Shown here piece after piece: positions 46,391 through 55,188 of a stretch of DNA of 64,000 nucleotides (its first letter is position 1; each line of letters begins with the position of its first letter). Below the pieces are notes generated by a model that was not told the origin of the DNA, searched no databases, and was given only the letters and a program-made list of their open reading frames with translations. Source of the DNA: Caenimonas aquaedulcis (GTDB lineage Bacteria > Pseudomonadota > Gammaproteobacteria > Burkholderiales > Burkholderiaceae_C). Position numbers and translations under genes: made by a program. The DNA lies in assembly GCF_015831345.1 (NCBI RefSeq), contig NZ_JADWYS010000001.1, positions 3,748,618 through 3,812,617 of the forward strand, read 5' to 3'.

Positions 46391-46416
46391 AATTGACGTT
46401 TACGTAAACGTCAATT
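46391..46416. promoter_or_regulatory. Perfect 26-bp palindromic operator upstream of icmF
   Basis: AATTGACGTTTAC and its exact reverse complement are fused without a spacer. It lies 26 nt before the icmF ATG and 1 nt after the end region of the TRAP large-permease gene (stop at 46418 on the same strand), so it should act on icmF. The core TTTACGTAAA within TGACG...CGTCA resembles sites described for LiuR (MerR family), which controls branched-chain amino-acid breakdown in proteobacteria. The regulator gene is not in the window. Confidence 0.75.
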
Positions 46417-46417
46417 G

Positions 46418-48358
46418 TCACCCGCCGCCGTAGAGGTAGTTCGGCAGCCACAAGGTCATCCCTGGCCAGATGTACATGAACACCATGCACAGGATGACGA
46501 TCAGCATGTACGGCATCATCCCCGCGAAGATCTGGTTGATCGTCACGTGCGACGGCGACACCCCCTTCAGGTAGAACGCGGACATCGCCACCGGCGGCGA
46601 GAGGAACGCGGCCTGCAGGTTGACGAAGACCAGCACCCCCCACAGCATCGGGTCGATGTGGAAGTGCTGCAGCAAGGGCAGGAAGATCGGCACGAAGATG
46701 ACGATGATTTCCGTCCATTCCAGCGGCCAGCCCAGCACGAAGATGATCGCCTGCGACAGCAGCAGGAACTGGATCGGCGAGAGGTCCAGGCTGAGCACCC
46801 AGTGCTCCACCAGCGCCTGCCCGCCGAGGATCGCGAAGACGGCGGAGAAGATCGCCGAGCCCACGAACAGCCAGCACACCATCGCCGTGGTGCGCGCGGT
46901 GAGGAACACCGCTTCCTTGATGCGTTCCCAGTTGAGCGTGCGGGCCTGCCAGGCCATCAGGAAGGCGCCCGCCGCCCCGACGGCCGCGGATTCGGTGGCC
47001 GTGGTGATGCCGAAGAGGATCACCGCCAGCACGACGAAGGTCAGCAGGCCGAGCGGCATCACCGACGAGGTGAGCATGCGCAGGATCTCGAACTGCTCGG
47101 CGTCGAACTTCCAGTAGTACCAGGCGAGCAAGCCAAGCGTGATCGCCACCGCGATCCAGAAGCCGGTGTAGAAGGCCGCGGGCACGCCGACGGCGGTCTG
47201 CGCATCGGGCGTGTTCATGGACTGGAGCGCCGGCTCGCCGCGGGCGGCAGGCGGTTCCTGCACCGCGGTCGCGCCGGGGGGTTCCTTCACGCCGCCTTCG
47301 CTTGGCGGCTCCTTCAGTCCGCCGCCCTCGGCGGGCGGCTCCTGCAGCCCACCGCTTTCGGCAGGCGGCTCCTGCAGCCCGCCGGCCGCCGGCGCTTCCT
47401 TCAGCGCGGCCGGGGCCGAAGCCTTCTCCGATTGCGACACGGCCACGGGGGCGTCGGTTTCCTGCGAATGGATGACGACGTACCACCAGGTCGCCCCGAG
47501 CGTGGCCACGGCGACGGCCACCGGCACCAGTGCGACCAGCAGGCCGCGCACCAGCATGCCCCAGGTGATCGCGGCGCCGTCGGCCTGCGCGCGCAGCACC
47601 TTGCCCGGCGCGACGACGGCCGCCGCGAGCGCGGGCAGCATGCGCCGCGAATAGGCCGTGCTCACTCGTTGCAGCCACGGGGGAATTTCGACGCGCATCT
47701 GGTCCGCCGGGATCGAGGGCGCGATCTTCGGGTTGATCATCACCCAGCCGATCACGTAGACGAGGTACAGCAGCGCGAGGAAGAAGCCCGGGAACATCGC
47801 GGCCGCATAGAGCTTGACGACGGACTGTCCCGCGACCGCCGCGTAGACGATGATCATCACGGACGGCGGGATCAGGATGCCCAGGGTGCCGCCGGCCGTG
47901 ATCACGCCCGAGGCAAGGCGCACGTCATAGCCCGCGTTGAGCATGGGGCGCATGGCGATCACGCCCATCAGCACCACCACCGCGCCGACGAGGCCCGAGG
48001 CGATGCCCCAGAAGGTGCAGATGATGAGCGTCGTCACCGCCAGCGAACCGGGCACCCGGCGGAAGGCGAGCTGCACGCTGTGGAACATCTTGTCGACGAG
48101 CGCCCCTCGCTCCATCACGTAGCCCATGAGCACGAACAGGGGAATCGAGAGCAAGGTCTCGTTCGTCATCGCGCCGAACGCGCGCTGCACCATGAGGTCG
48201 AAGACCCGGTTGTTCCAGAAGTGGACGGACGGGTCGTAGAAGGCCACGAAGCCGAACATGATGCCCAGCCCCATGAGGGTGAAGGCGGTAGGGAAGCCGA
48301 GCATGATCACCACGACGATCAGCCCCAGCATCGTGAGGCCCAGTGCCGGATCGCTCAT
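46418..48358 (-). CDS. TRAP transporter large permease (DctM family) with central repeat insertion
   Basis: Large membrane subunit of a tripartite periplasmic transporter. 646 residues against the usual 430-460. Both halves of the DctM fold are present: residues about 1-210 (LGFPTAFTLMGLG, IPLFVLMGYVMERG, GGTLGILIPPSVMIIVYA) and about 395-640 (VGAAGAFLMA, PLEWTEIIVIFVPIFLPLL, NLQAAFLSPPVAMSAFYLKGV). Between them is an insert of about 180 residues: an extra hydrophobic helix (about 265-296), then a Pro/Glu/Gly tandem repeat (318-375), then another helix. The reading frame is intact across the insert. It overlaps the small-permease gene by 4 nt. Confidence 0.9.
   Translation of the reverse strand: MSDPALGLTMLGLIVVVIMLGFPTAFTLMGLGIMFGFVAFYDPSVHFWNNRVFDLMVQRAFGAMTNETLLSIPLFVLMGYVMERGALVDKMFHSVQLAFRRVPGSLAVTTLIICTFWGIASGLVGAVVVLMGVIAMRPMLNAGYDVRLASGVITAGGTLGILIPPSVMIIVYAAVAGQSVVKLYAAAMFPGFFLALLYLVYVIGWVMINPKIAPSIPADQMRVEIPPWLQRVSTAYSRRMLPALAAAVVAPGKVLRAQADGAAITWGMLVRGLLVALVPVAVAVATLGATWWYVVIHSQETDAPVAVSQSEKASAPAALKEAPAAGGLQEPPAESGGLQEPPAEGGGLKEPPSEGGVKEPPGATAVQEPPAARGEPALQSMNTPDAQTAVGVPAAFYTGFWIAVAITLGLLAWYYWKFDAEQFEILRMLTSSVMPLGLLTFVVLAVILFGITTATESAAVGAAGAFLMAWQARTLNWERIKEAVFLTARTTAMVCWLFVGSAIFSAVFAILGGQALVEHWVLSLDLSPIQFLLLSQAIIFVLGWPLEWTEIIVIFVPIFLPLLQHFHIDPMLWGVLVFVNLQAAFLSPPVAMSAFYLKGVSPSHVTINQIFAGMMPYMLIVILCMVFMYIWPGMTLWLPNYLYGGG
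47234..47410. repeat. Coding tandem repeat (about 30-nt units) inside the TRAP permease gene
   Basis: Five to six degenerate units encode GLQEPPAESG, GLQEPPAEGG, GLKEPPSEGG, VKEPPGATA and VQEPPAARG (residues about 318-375). On the plus strand two units share GGCGGCTCCTGCAGCCC exactly. Units are multiples of three, so copy-number change would keep the frame. This is a minisatellite-like tract in an otherwise membrane-embedded protein. Confidence 0.85.
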
Positions 48359-49014
48359 GTCTGTCCCCCCGCATGGCGCTGGCGCGCCGACTCGTCGATC
48401 TGCTTGGCCTTGGACATCGCGTCGCGCTTGGCGTCCTCGTCCACGTACGTGCTGCCGGCCAGCTGCTGGTTCACCACGTCGATCTCATCGGCGTCGGCCA
48501 GGCGCGGCGTCCACTCGCCCGTCTTCAGGCACACGATGCAGCGCAGGATCTCCGAGAGGCCCTGCACGAGCACCGTGGCGCCGGCGATCGGGATGAAGAA
48601 CTTGAACGGGTAGATCGGCAGCGGCGTCGCGTTGAACGTCGTTTCGTGGATGGCGAGGGAGTCGCTCGCATAGATCCAGCCGGCCCAGGTCAGCGCGAGG
48701 ATGCCGGGCAGGAAGAAGGCGATGTACAGCACGAGGTCCAGGAACGCCTGGCGGCGCGGCTTCATGCTGCCGTAGAGGAAGTCCCCGCGCACGTGGCCGT
48801 CCTGCGCGAGGGTGTAGGCGCCGCACATCATGAAGAGCGTGCCGTACATCATGTTGTTGACGTCGTATACCCAGGAGGTGGGCATGTTGAGCAGGTAGCG
48901 CTTGCACACCTCGATGCAGACCACCAGCATGAGCGCGACGATGAGCCAGGCGAATGCCTTGCCGATCCAGGTGCTCGCGGTGTCGACCGCGTGCAGCAGT
49001 TTCTGAACTGTCAT
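48355..49014 (-). CDS. TRAP transporter small permease (DctQ family)
   Basis: 219 residues with about four membrane helices, the DctQ fold. The first helix has AFAWLIVALMLVVCIEVCKRYLL (read in two parts) followed by the conserved WVYDVNNMMYGTLFMM. A charged C-terminal tail of about 45 residues (DEDAKRDAMSKAKQIDESARQRH) is longer than usual and cytoplasmic by prediction. It pairs with the large permease, overlapping it by 4 nt, and follows the binding-protein gene by 92 nt. Confidence 0.9.
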   Translation of the reverse strand: MTVQKLLHAVDTASTWIGKAFAWLIVALMLVVCIEVCKRYLLNMPTSWVYDVNNMMYGTLFMMCGAYTLAQDGHVRGDFLYGSMKPRRQAFLDLVLYIAFFLPGILALTWAGWIYASDSLAIHETTFNATPLPIYPFKFFIPIAGATVLVQGLSEILRCIVCLKTGEWTPRLADADEIDVVNQQLAGSTYVDEDAKRDAMSKAKQIDESARQRHAGGQT

Positions 49015-49106
49015 GGGCTTGTTGTTCGTTCGATTTGCGGATCACCATGTAAAAACCGGCCAGCACCGGTTCGATGCTGGCCGGGCCGCTGGAGACGGCA
49101 AAAGCC

Positions 49107-50222
49107 TCAGGTCTTCTTGGCGCCGGCCGCGAAATAGCGGTTCCATGCCATCTTGAAGTCCACCATGTAATCCTGCTGCCACTGGCCGGCGCGCTTGGCG
49201 AAGTCGCGCTGCGAGTCCATGACGCGCTTGAAGAAGGGGTTGTCGACCGATTTCTTGGCGACGACCTTGTCCCAGGCGTCGAGCTGCGCCTTCAGGATCG
49301 CATCGGGCGTCTTGTAGAAGGCGATCTTGTCCTTCGTCTTGAGCTCGATGTAGTCCTTGGAGTTGCGGTCGATGGCCTTCCAGCTGAAGTCGGCGGAAGA
49401 CGCCTGCACCGCGTAGTCGATGATCGACTTGAGCTCCTGCGCGAGGCCGTTGTACTTCGTCTTGTTGAACAGGATCTCGAACTGCTCGCCGGACTGGTGG
49501 AAGCTTTGCAGCATGCAGTTCTTGGCAACGTCCGGGAAGCCCAGCGCGCGGTCGGAAGAGGCGTTGTTGAACTCGGCCGCGTCGATCAGGCCGCGGTCGA
49601 GCGCGGGGACGATCTCGCCGCCGGGCAGCGGGTTCACCGCGGCGCCGAGCTCGGTGAAGATGTCGACGGACAGTCCGACGGTGCGGTACTTCAGGCCCTT
49701 GAACGCGGAGACGTTGGACACCGGCTTCTTGAACCAGCCGAGCGGTTGCGTCGCCATCGGTCCGTACAGGTAGGACACCACGTCCATGTTGATGGACTTG
49801 TAGATCTCCTCCAGCAGCGCCTTGCCGCCGCCGTAGTAGTGCCAGGCCAGCACCATGTTCGGGTCCATGCCGAAAGCCGGGCCCGAACCCCACAGTGCGA
49901 GCGCCGAATTCTTGCCGTAGTGGTAGGCCACCACGCCGTGGCCGCCGTCGAGCGTGCCCTTGTTCACCGCCTCGAGCAGCTGGAAGGCCGGAACGACGGC
50001 GCCGGAAGGCAGCACCTCGATCTTCAGGCGGGAGCCCGCCATGTCGTTCACCTTCTTGGCGAAGTCCTGTGCGAACTCGTGAAAGATGTCCTTGGCCGGC
50101 CAGGTGCTCTGGAAGCGGAACGAGGTGGTCTGCGCGACCGACACGGCTGGCGCCGCGAGCGCGCCGGCGGCGACCGCCGCGCCCTTCAGCAACCGGCGGC
50201 GGGAATTCTTCGGATGGGTCAT
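49107..50222 (-). CDS. TRAP transporter substrate-binding protein (DctP family)
   Basis: Periplasmic solute receptor of the TRAP system. 371 residues with a Tat-type leader: SRRRLLKG, then a hydrophobic stretch and cut near SVAQ. Mature-part motifs include FRFQSTWPAKDIFHEFAQDF, GLKYRT with the substrate carboxylate Arg of the family, and NNASSDRALGFPDV. The FcbT1/YiaO-like pattern suggests a 2-oxo or aromatic acid anion, but this is inference. It is divergent from the FAH-family gene, 160 nt apart, which may act on the imported compound. Confidence 0.92.
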   Translation of the reverse strand: MTHPKNSRRRLLKGAAVAAGALAAPAVSVAQTTSFRFQSTWPAKDIFHEFAQDFAKKVNDMAGSRLKIEVLPSGAVVPAFQLLEAVNKGTLDGGHGVVAYHYGKNSALALWGSGPAFGMDPNMVLAWHYYGGGKALLEEIYKSINMDVVSYLYGPMATQPLGWFKKPVSNVSAFKGLKYRTVGLSVDIFTELGAAVNPLPGGEIVPALDRGLIDAAEFNNASSDRALGFPDVAKNCMLQSFHQSGEQFEILFNKTKYNGLAQELKSIIDYAVQASSADFSWKAIDRNSKDYIELKTKDKIAFYKTPDAILKAQLDAWDKVVAKKSVDNPFFKRVMDSQRDFAKRAGQWQQDYMVDFKMAWNRYFAAGAKKT

Positions 50223-50381
50223 GGCTGTCTCCTGTGGTTGAAATCTCTCATTGATTCCAGATCGTTAGCAAGCTATCTTTGGACGGTCAGGCGCCGCTCA
50301 GTAAGAGGGTTTGTACCGAGCGCCGATGCCCACTCGCAAGGGCACTTGTACTTATGTTTGCGAGCCAACAAGGAGACAGTC

Positions 50382-51167
50382 ATGGACAGAAGGAATTTCT
50401 TCGGGAGCAGCGCGGCGGTCGCGGCCACGGGCCTCGCCGGATGCGCCACGGCGGGCGGCGGCATGGGTGCGGCGAAGACGCCTTTCACGGTGCCGGCGAC
50501 CTACATCCCCGTCGTGGGCTCGGACGAGATGTACCCCGTGCGGCGCATCTACTGCATCGGGCGCAATTACGCGGCGCACGCCCGCGAGATGGGGTCGGAC
50601 CCGAACCGCGAGCCGCCGTTCTTCTTCCAGAAACCCACCGACGCGATCCAGTACGTGGCAGCCGGCACGGTGCCCGACCATCCGTATCCGCCGCTGACGA
50701 AGAATTACCACTACGAGGCGGAGCTCGTGGCCGCGCTCGGCAAGGGCGGTCGCAACATCCCGGTGGCGAGCGCGCTCGACCACGTGTGGGGCTATACCCT
50801 CGGCCTGGACATGACGCGCCGCGACCTGCAGCGCGCCATGGGCGACGAGAAGAAGCCCTGGGAGATCGGCAAGAGCTTCGACCGCTCCGCGCCGATCGGC
50901 GCGCTGCACAAGGTGGCGAGCATCGGCCACTTCACGCAGGGCGCGATCTGGCTCAAGGTGAACGGGCAGGTCAAGCAGAACGCCAACCTGAACCAGATGA
51001 TCTGGTCCGTGGCCGAGCAGATCAGCAAGCTGTCCGAGGCGTTCGAACTTTTCCCGGGCGACATCATTTACTCGGGCACCCCCGAGAATGTCGGCCCGGT
51101 GGTGCGCGGCGACGTGATCGAGATGCACATCGACAAGCTCCCCAACCTCAGCGTGAAGATCGTGTAG
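50382..51167 (+). CDS. Fumarylacetoacetate-hydrolase-family protein with Tat/lipobox-like N-terminus
   Basis: 261 residues. The FAH fold is clear: IGRNYAAHAREMG, FFFQKPTDAI, the metal-binding acids in NYHYEAELVAALGKGG and GYTLGLDMTRRD, and PGDIIYSGTPENVGPV. Relatives are fumarylpyruvate or 5-oxopent-3-ene tricarboxylate hydrolases, normally cytoplasmic. Here the N-terminus is MDRRNFFGSS, an RR-x-FF twin-arginine pattern, a hydrophobic stretch and a lipobox LAGC at 18-21, which would make a Tat-exported lipoprotein. The ATG follows a strong AAGGAGACAG site. It is divergent from a TRAP operon, suggesting linked uptake and catabolism. Confidence 0.9.
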   Translation: MDRRNFFGSSAAVAATGLAGCATAGGGMGAAKTPFTVPATYIPVVGSDEMYPVRRIYCIGRNYAAHAREMGSDPNREPPFFFQKPTDAIQYVAAGTVPDHPYPPLTKNYHYEAELVAALGKGGRNIPVASALDHVWGYTLGLDMTRRDLQRAMGDEKKPWEIGKSFDRSAPIGALHKVASIGHFTQGAIWLKVNGQVKQNANLNQMIWSVAEQISKLSEAFELFPGDIIYSGTPENVGPVVRGDVIEMHIDKLPNLSVKIV

Positions 51168-51208
51168 TTCCCGGGGCGGTTTTACACTGGGGCCTGGGAG
51201 ACGGCCCC

Positions 51209-52321
51209 ATGTACCCACCCATCCAGCTCTTCGACCCCGCCTCCAGCACCTACACGTATGTGCTGCACGACCCCGCCACGCGCGAGGCGCTGATCATCGA
51301 CCCGGTCGACGAGCAGCTCGCGCGCGACCTGGCCGTGCTGCGCGAGCGGGGTCTCAAGCTGCTCTGGACGGTCGAGACGCATGCCCATGCCGACCACGTC
51401 ACGAGCGCAGGCCTGCTGGCCGAGCACGCGGGCGCGCGCACGGCGGCGCCGGAGGGCTGCGGCATCGGCACGGCGGCGGTGCAGCTCAAGCACGGCGACG
51501 TCCTGAAGTTCGGCGGCGAGGAAATGCTCGCGCTGCACACCCCCGGCCACACGGCCGGCAGCATGAGCTACCTGTGGCGCGGCAACGTCTTCACGGGCGA
51601 CACGCTGCTCATCAACGGCTGCGGGCGCACCGACTTCCAGTCCGGGAGCGCCGCCGCGCTCTATCGCAGCGTGACCGAGGTGCTGTTCGCGCTTCCGACG
51701 GAGACCGTCGTCTGGCCGGCGCACGACTACCAGGGCCGCACCCACTCCACCATCGGCGCGGAGAAGGCCGGCAACGCCCGGCTCGGCGGCAAGACGCTGG
51801 CAGAATTCACCGCGATCATGGACGATTTGAACCTGCCCAAACCCCGGCGCATCGATGAAGCGGTGCCCGCCAACCAGAGCTCCGGCTTGCGCCACGACGC
51901 GGGCGGTGGCGGCGCTGAACCGAGGGCCGCGCAAGGCTATGCGGGCGACGTCACGCCGCAGACGGCCTACGAGTGGTGGAAGCAGGGGCAGGCCGTCCTG
52001 GTGGATGTGCGCACCGACGCCGAACGCGAATGGGTCGGCTTCGTGCCCGGCGCCGTGCCCCTGGCATGGAAGCAGTGGCCCGGCATGGCGGTCAACGTCG
52101 CCTTCGATGAAGGGCTGAAGGCCGCCGTACCCCCGGGCAAGAAAGCGCTGCTCATGTGCCGCAGCGGCGTGCGCTCCATCGCCGCGGCGAAGCGCGCGAC
52201 GGAGCTGGGCATCGAGGCCTACAACATCCTCGAAGGCTTCGAGGGCGACCCCGACGAGAACGCCCAGCGCGGCAAGCGCGGCGGCTGGCGCCTGCGCGGC
52301 CTGCCCTGGCGCCAGGGCTGA
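51209..52321 (+). CDS. Persulfide dioxygenase-rhodanese fusion (ETHE1-like, PRF type)
   Basis: 370 residues. Residues 1-240 form a metallo-beta-lactamase fold of the ETHE1 type: THAHADH with His58, Asp62 and His63, His114 in TPGHTAG, Asp131 in FTGDTL, the RTDFQSGS substrate motif, and His172. Residues about 248-370 form a rhodanese domain with the active-site Cys317 in CRSGVRS. The enzyme would oxidise glutathione persulfide to sulfite and swap sulfane sulfur with thiosulfate. Fusions of this architecture are known in Burkholderia. The last codons form part of a terminator hairpin. Confidence 0.93.
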   Translation: MYPPIQLFDPASSTYTYVLHDPATREALIIDPVDEQLARDLAVLRERGLKLLWTVETHAHADHVTSAGLLAEHAGARTAAPEGCGIGTAAVQLKHGDVLKFGGEEMLALHTPGHTAGSMSYLWRGNVFTGDTLLINGCGRTDFQSGSAAALYRSVTEVLFALPTETVVWPAHDYQGRTHSTIGAEKAGNARLGGKTLAEFTAIMDDLNLPKPRRIDEAVPANQSSGLRHDAGGGGAEPRAAQGYAGDVTPQTAYEWWKQGQAVLVDVRTDAEREWVGFVPGAVPLAWKQWPGMAVNVAFDEGLKAAVPPGKKALLMCRSGVRSIAAAKRATELGIEAYNILEGFEGDPDENAQRGKRGGWRLRGLPWRQG

Positions 52322-52330
52322 GATTTTTTT
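52303..52330 (+). terminator. Rho-independent terminator overlapping the PRF gene end
   Basis: GCCCTGGCGCCAGGGC (52303-52318) is a perfect 16-nt palindrome, followed after TGAGA by seven T residues (52324-52330). The stem lies within the final codons of the persulfide dioxygenase gene. It ends that transcript 27 nt before the argJ ATG, so argJ must have its own start or depend on read-through. Confidence 0.7.
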
Positions 52331-52356
52331 CAACGCAACCCACAAGGCAAGCAAGC

Positions 52357-53595
52357 ATGGCCGTCAACCTGTCCGCGCCCCGCGCGGCCGATCTCTTTCC
52401 CGTTCCCGGCGTGCGCATCGGCGTCGCCGAAGCGGGCGTTCGCAAGGCCAACCGCAAGGACCTCTCGGTGGTGCTCATCGACGAAGGCGCGTCCGTCGCG
52501 GGCGTGTTCACGCAGAACCGCTTCTGCGCCGCGCCGGTGCAGCTGTGCCGCGACCACCTGGATCGCGTGGCGGCATCGGGCGGCATCCGCGCGATGGTGA
52601 TCAACACCGGCAACGCGAACGCGGGCACCGGCGAAGACGGCCTGGTGCGCGCCCGCAGGACCTGCGTCGCGCTGGCACAGAAGCTGGACATCGCGCCGGA
52701 ACAGGTGCTGCCGTTTTCCACCGGCGTGATCATGGAGCCGTTGCCGGTGGAGCGCATCGAGGCGGGGCTGCCCGCGGCGATCGCCGACGCGAAGCCGGAC
52801 CACTGGCTGCGCGCGGCCGAGGGCATCATGACCACGGACACCATCGCCAAGGCTTTCAGCCGGCGCGTGACGATCGGCGGGGTGCAGGTGACGGTGACGG
52901 GCATCAGCAAGGGCGCCGGCATGATCCGGCCGAACATGGCGACCATGCTCGGCTTCATGGCGACCGACGCGACAGTGGACGCCGGCGTGATGAAGCAGCT
53001 GGCCCTGGAACTGGCCGAGGGTTCGTTCAATCGCGCGACCGTGGATGGCGACACGTCGACCAACGATTCCTTCGTCGTGATCGCCACGAACAAGGCGAAG
53101 CACGGGGCCATCACGTCCCTGGACAGCGAGAACGGCAAGGCGCTGAAGTCCGCCATGCTCGAAGTCGCGAGGCTGCTCGCGCAGGCGATCGTGCGCGACG
53201 GCGAGGGTGCGACCAAGTTCATCACGGTGCGTGTGGAAGGTGGCAAGACCGCAGCCGAGTGCCGGCTGGTCGCGTACGCCATCGCGCATTCGCCGCTCGT
53301 GAAAACCGCGTTCTTCGCAAGCGACCCGAACCTCGGGCGCATCCTTGCCGCGGTGGGCTACGCAGGGATCGCGGACCTGGACCAGACGAGGATCGAGCTG
53401 CACCTGGACGACGTGCACGTGGCCACCGGCGGTGGCCGCAACCCGTCGTACCGCGAGGAAGACGGCCAGCGCGTCATGAAGCAAAGCGAGATCACCGTGC
53501 GCGTCGGCCTGGGCCGCGGCAAGGCCGAGGACACCGTGTGGACCTGCGATTTCAGCCATGACTACGTGAGCATCAACGCGGACTACCGGTCGTGA
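52357..53595 (+). CDS. argJ: ArgJ, bifunctional ornithine/glutamate N-acetyltransferase
   Basis: Recycles the acetyl group from N-acetylornithine to glutamate in arginine synthesis. 412 residues; the precursor self-cleaves at Ala195-Thr196 in [16 protein letters not shown], leaving Thr196 as nucleophile. Also seen are [23 protein letters not shown] (oxyanion region) and GDTSTNDSF. Whether it also uses acetyl-CoA cannot be read. The start is preceded by an AAGGCAAGCAAGC stretch, a weak site. Overlaps the DUF815 gene by 4 nt. Confidence 0.97.
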   Translation: MAVNLSAPRAADLFPVPGVRIGVAEAGVRKANRKDLSVVLIDEGASVAGVFTQNRFCAAPVQLCRDHLDRVAASGGIRAMVINTGNANAGTGEDGLVRARRTCVALAQKLDIAPEQVLPFSTGVIMEPLPVERIEAGLPAAIADAKPDHWLRAAEGIMTTDTIAKAFSRRVTIGGVQVTVTGISKGAGMIRPNMATMLGFMATDATVDAGVMKQLALELAEGSFNRATVDGDTSTNDSFVVIATNKAKHGAITSLDSENGKALKSAMLEVARLLAQAIVRDGEGATKFITVRVEGGKTAAECRLVAYAIAHSPLVKTAFFASDPNLGRILAAVGYAGIADLDQTRIELHLDDVHVATGGGRNPSYREEDGQRVMKQSEITVRVGLGRGKAEDTVWTCDFSHDYVSINADYRS

Positions 53596-54476
53596 ACGAA
53601 AAATTCGAGCATCTCATCGAACGCGCCGCGGAACTGCTCGCCCGCATCGAGGCCATCCTTCCGCAGCCGCTCTCCGCGCCCGACTGGAGCGCGTCCACCG
53701 CCTGGCGCTACCGCAAGCGGTCCTCGGGCCACGGCGCGCTGGAGCCGGTGAAGCACGTGGCGGGCATCCGCCTGTCGGACCTGAAAGAGATCGACGTGCA
53801 GATGGAGAAGATCCAGCGCAACACCCTGCAGTTCGTGCAGGGGCAGCCGGCCAACAACGTGCTGCTCACCGGCGCGCGGGGCACGGGCAAGTCTTCGCTG
53901 ATCAAGGCTTGCCTGAACGAATACGCTGCGCAGGGGCTGCGCCTGATCGAGGTCGACAAGGCGGACCTCGTGGACCTGCCCGACATCGTCGACGTCGTCG
54001 CGTCGCAGCCCGAGAAGTTCATCGTGTTCTGCGACGACCTCAGCTTCGAGGAGGGCGAGCCGGGCTACAAGGCGCTCAAGTCGATCCTCGACGGGTCGGT
54101 CGCGGCCGCGTCGCCCAACGTGCTGATCTACGCGACCAGCAACCGCCGCCACCTCCTGCCGGAGTACATGAAGGAAAACCTCAGCTACACGCACACGGAG
54201 GATGGCGAAGTGCATCCGGGGGAAGTGGTCGAGGAGAAGATTTCCCTGTCCGAGCGGTTCGGGTTGTGGGTAAGTTTCTATCCGTTCAACCAGGAGGAAT
54301 ACCTCGCGATCACCGCGCAGTGGCTGTCGTGGTTCGGCGTCAGCGCTGACGCGATTGCGGCCGCGCGGCCCGAGGCGCTCGTGTGGGCGCTGGAGCGGGG
54401 CTCGCGCAGCGGCCGCGTCGCCTACCAGTTCGCGCGCGACTATTCGGGACGCCACGGCGGCAGCGCCACCCGATGA
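53592..54476 (+). CDS. DUF815-family AAA ATPase
   Basis: 294 residues. Walker A is [13 protein letters not shown] (about 90-102), Walker [22 protein letters not shown], and [13 protein letters not shown] is a sensor-1-type segment. An N-terminal helical region precedes the ATPase core. The family is widespread and conserved next to argJ and the Nudix gene in betaproteobacteria, but its role is not established. Translationally coupled on both sides (ATGA overlaps with argJ and the Nudix gene). Confidence 0.9.
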   Translation: MNEKFEHLIERAAELLARIEAILPQPLSAPDWSASTAWRYRKRSSGHGALEPVKHVAGIRLSDLKEIDVQMEKIQRNTLQFVQGQPANNVLLTGARGTGKSSLIKACLNEYAAQGLRLIEVDKADLVDLPDIVDVVASQPEKFIVFCDDLSFEEGEPGYKALKSILDGSVAAASPNVLIYATSNRRHLLPEYMKENLSYTHTEDGEVHPGEVVEEKISLSERFGLWVSFYPFNQEEYLAITAQWLSWFGVSADAIAAARPEALVWALERGSRSGRVAYQFARDYSGRHGGSATR

Positions 54477-54952
54477 GCGCGAATGGCGTGCTCGTCGCGC
54501 ACGGCGACCGTCCGCGTGAGGGCGGGCCGGATCGCAAGCAGGTCGAAGTCGCGGTGGGCGTGCTGCTGCGTGCCGACGGCGCTTTCCTGCTCACCTCGCG
54601 GCCGCGAGGGAAGGTCTACGAGGGCTACTGGGAATTCCCCGGCGGCAAGGTCGAAGCCGGCGAGACGGTGGAAGCGGCGCTGCGGCGGGAGTTGATCGAG
54701 GAGATCGGCGTCACCATCGGCGCGGTGCATCCCTGGCGCGTCGAAGTGGTCGACTACCCGCACGCACTCGTTCGCCTGAACTTCTGCAAAGTCCACGAGT
54801 GGTCAGGCGAGCTGCACATGCACGAAGGTCAGGCTTTCTCCTGGGAGCAGCTGCCGGTGCGCGTGCAGCCTGTGCTGCCCGGGACGGTGCCGGTGCTCGC
54901 GTGGTTCGCGCAGGAGCGCGGCTTCGAAGGCGCGACCCACGCCGGCGAGTAG
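54473..54952 (+). CDS. Nudix hydrolase, MutT-type (8-oxo-dGTP diphosphatase-like)
   Basis: 159 residues. The Nudix box is complete: GGKVEAGETVEAALRRELIEE plus IGV, read in two parts, with Glu residues for Mg2+ binding. RPRGKVYEGYWEFPGG upstream matches MutT-type enzymes that clean oxidised guanine nucleotides. The start at 54473 overlaps the ATPase stop. It converges on yacG, 18 nt between stops, which fits the known coupling of mutT with yacG and zapD in proteobacteria. Confidence 0.9.
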   Translation: MSANGVLVAHGDRPREGGPDRKQVEVAVGVLLRADGAFLLTSRPRGKVYEGYWEFPGGKVEAGETVEAALRRELIEEIGVTIGAVHPWRVEVVDYPHALVRLNFCKVHEWSGELHMHEGQAFSWEQLPVRVQPVLPGTVPVLAWFAQERGFEGATHAGE

Positions 54953-54970
54953 CGGCGCGGCGGCGAGAGC

Positions 54971-55177
54971 CTACTGCAGCTTCGCGTCGCCGAAGGGCAG
55001 GTCGTCCGGCGGCGTGGGGTCCGGCACGCGGAAGCTCTCGCTCGCCCACGCGCCGAAATCCATGTTCTTGCAGCGTTCGCTGCAGAACGGCCGGAACGGG
55101 TTGTCCCTGGAATAGATGCTGTCGCCGCCGCAAGCCGGGCAGCGCACCACGCGATAGGGGGTGGTCGATTCGTCCAT
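54971..55177 (-). CDS. yacG: YacG, zinc-binding DNA gyrase inhibitor
   Basis: 68 residues. Four zinc ligands Cys13, Cys16, Cys32 and Cys36 in RCPACGG and [14 protein letters not shown] match YacG; the acidic C-terminal tail ([12 protein letters not shown]) is also typical. The protein binds GyrB and inhibits DNA gyrase. The start at 55177 gives the conserved length; the longer frame upstream is a zapD shadow. Eleven nt after zapD, in the pil-coaE-zapD-yacG run. Confidence 0.93.
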   Translation of the reverse strand: MDESTTPYRVVRCPACGGDSIYSRDNPFRPFCSERCKNMDFGAWASESFRVPDPTPPDDLPFGDAKLQ

Positions 55178-55188
55178 GACGCTTGGAG

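Noticed and set aside
43239-46433. A 1064-codon open frame on the + strand opposite icmF
   Set aside because: It is the antisense shadow of a high-GC gene: composition is rich in His, Arg, Val and Ala with no motif, while the minus strand encodes a complete IcmF.
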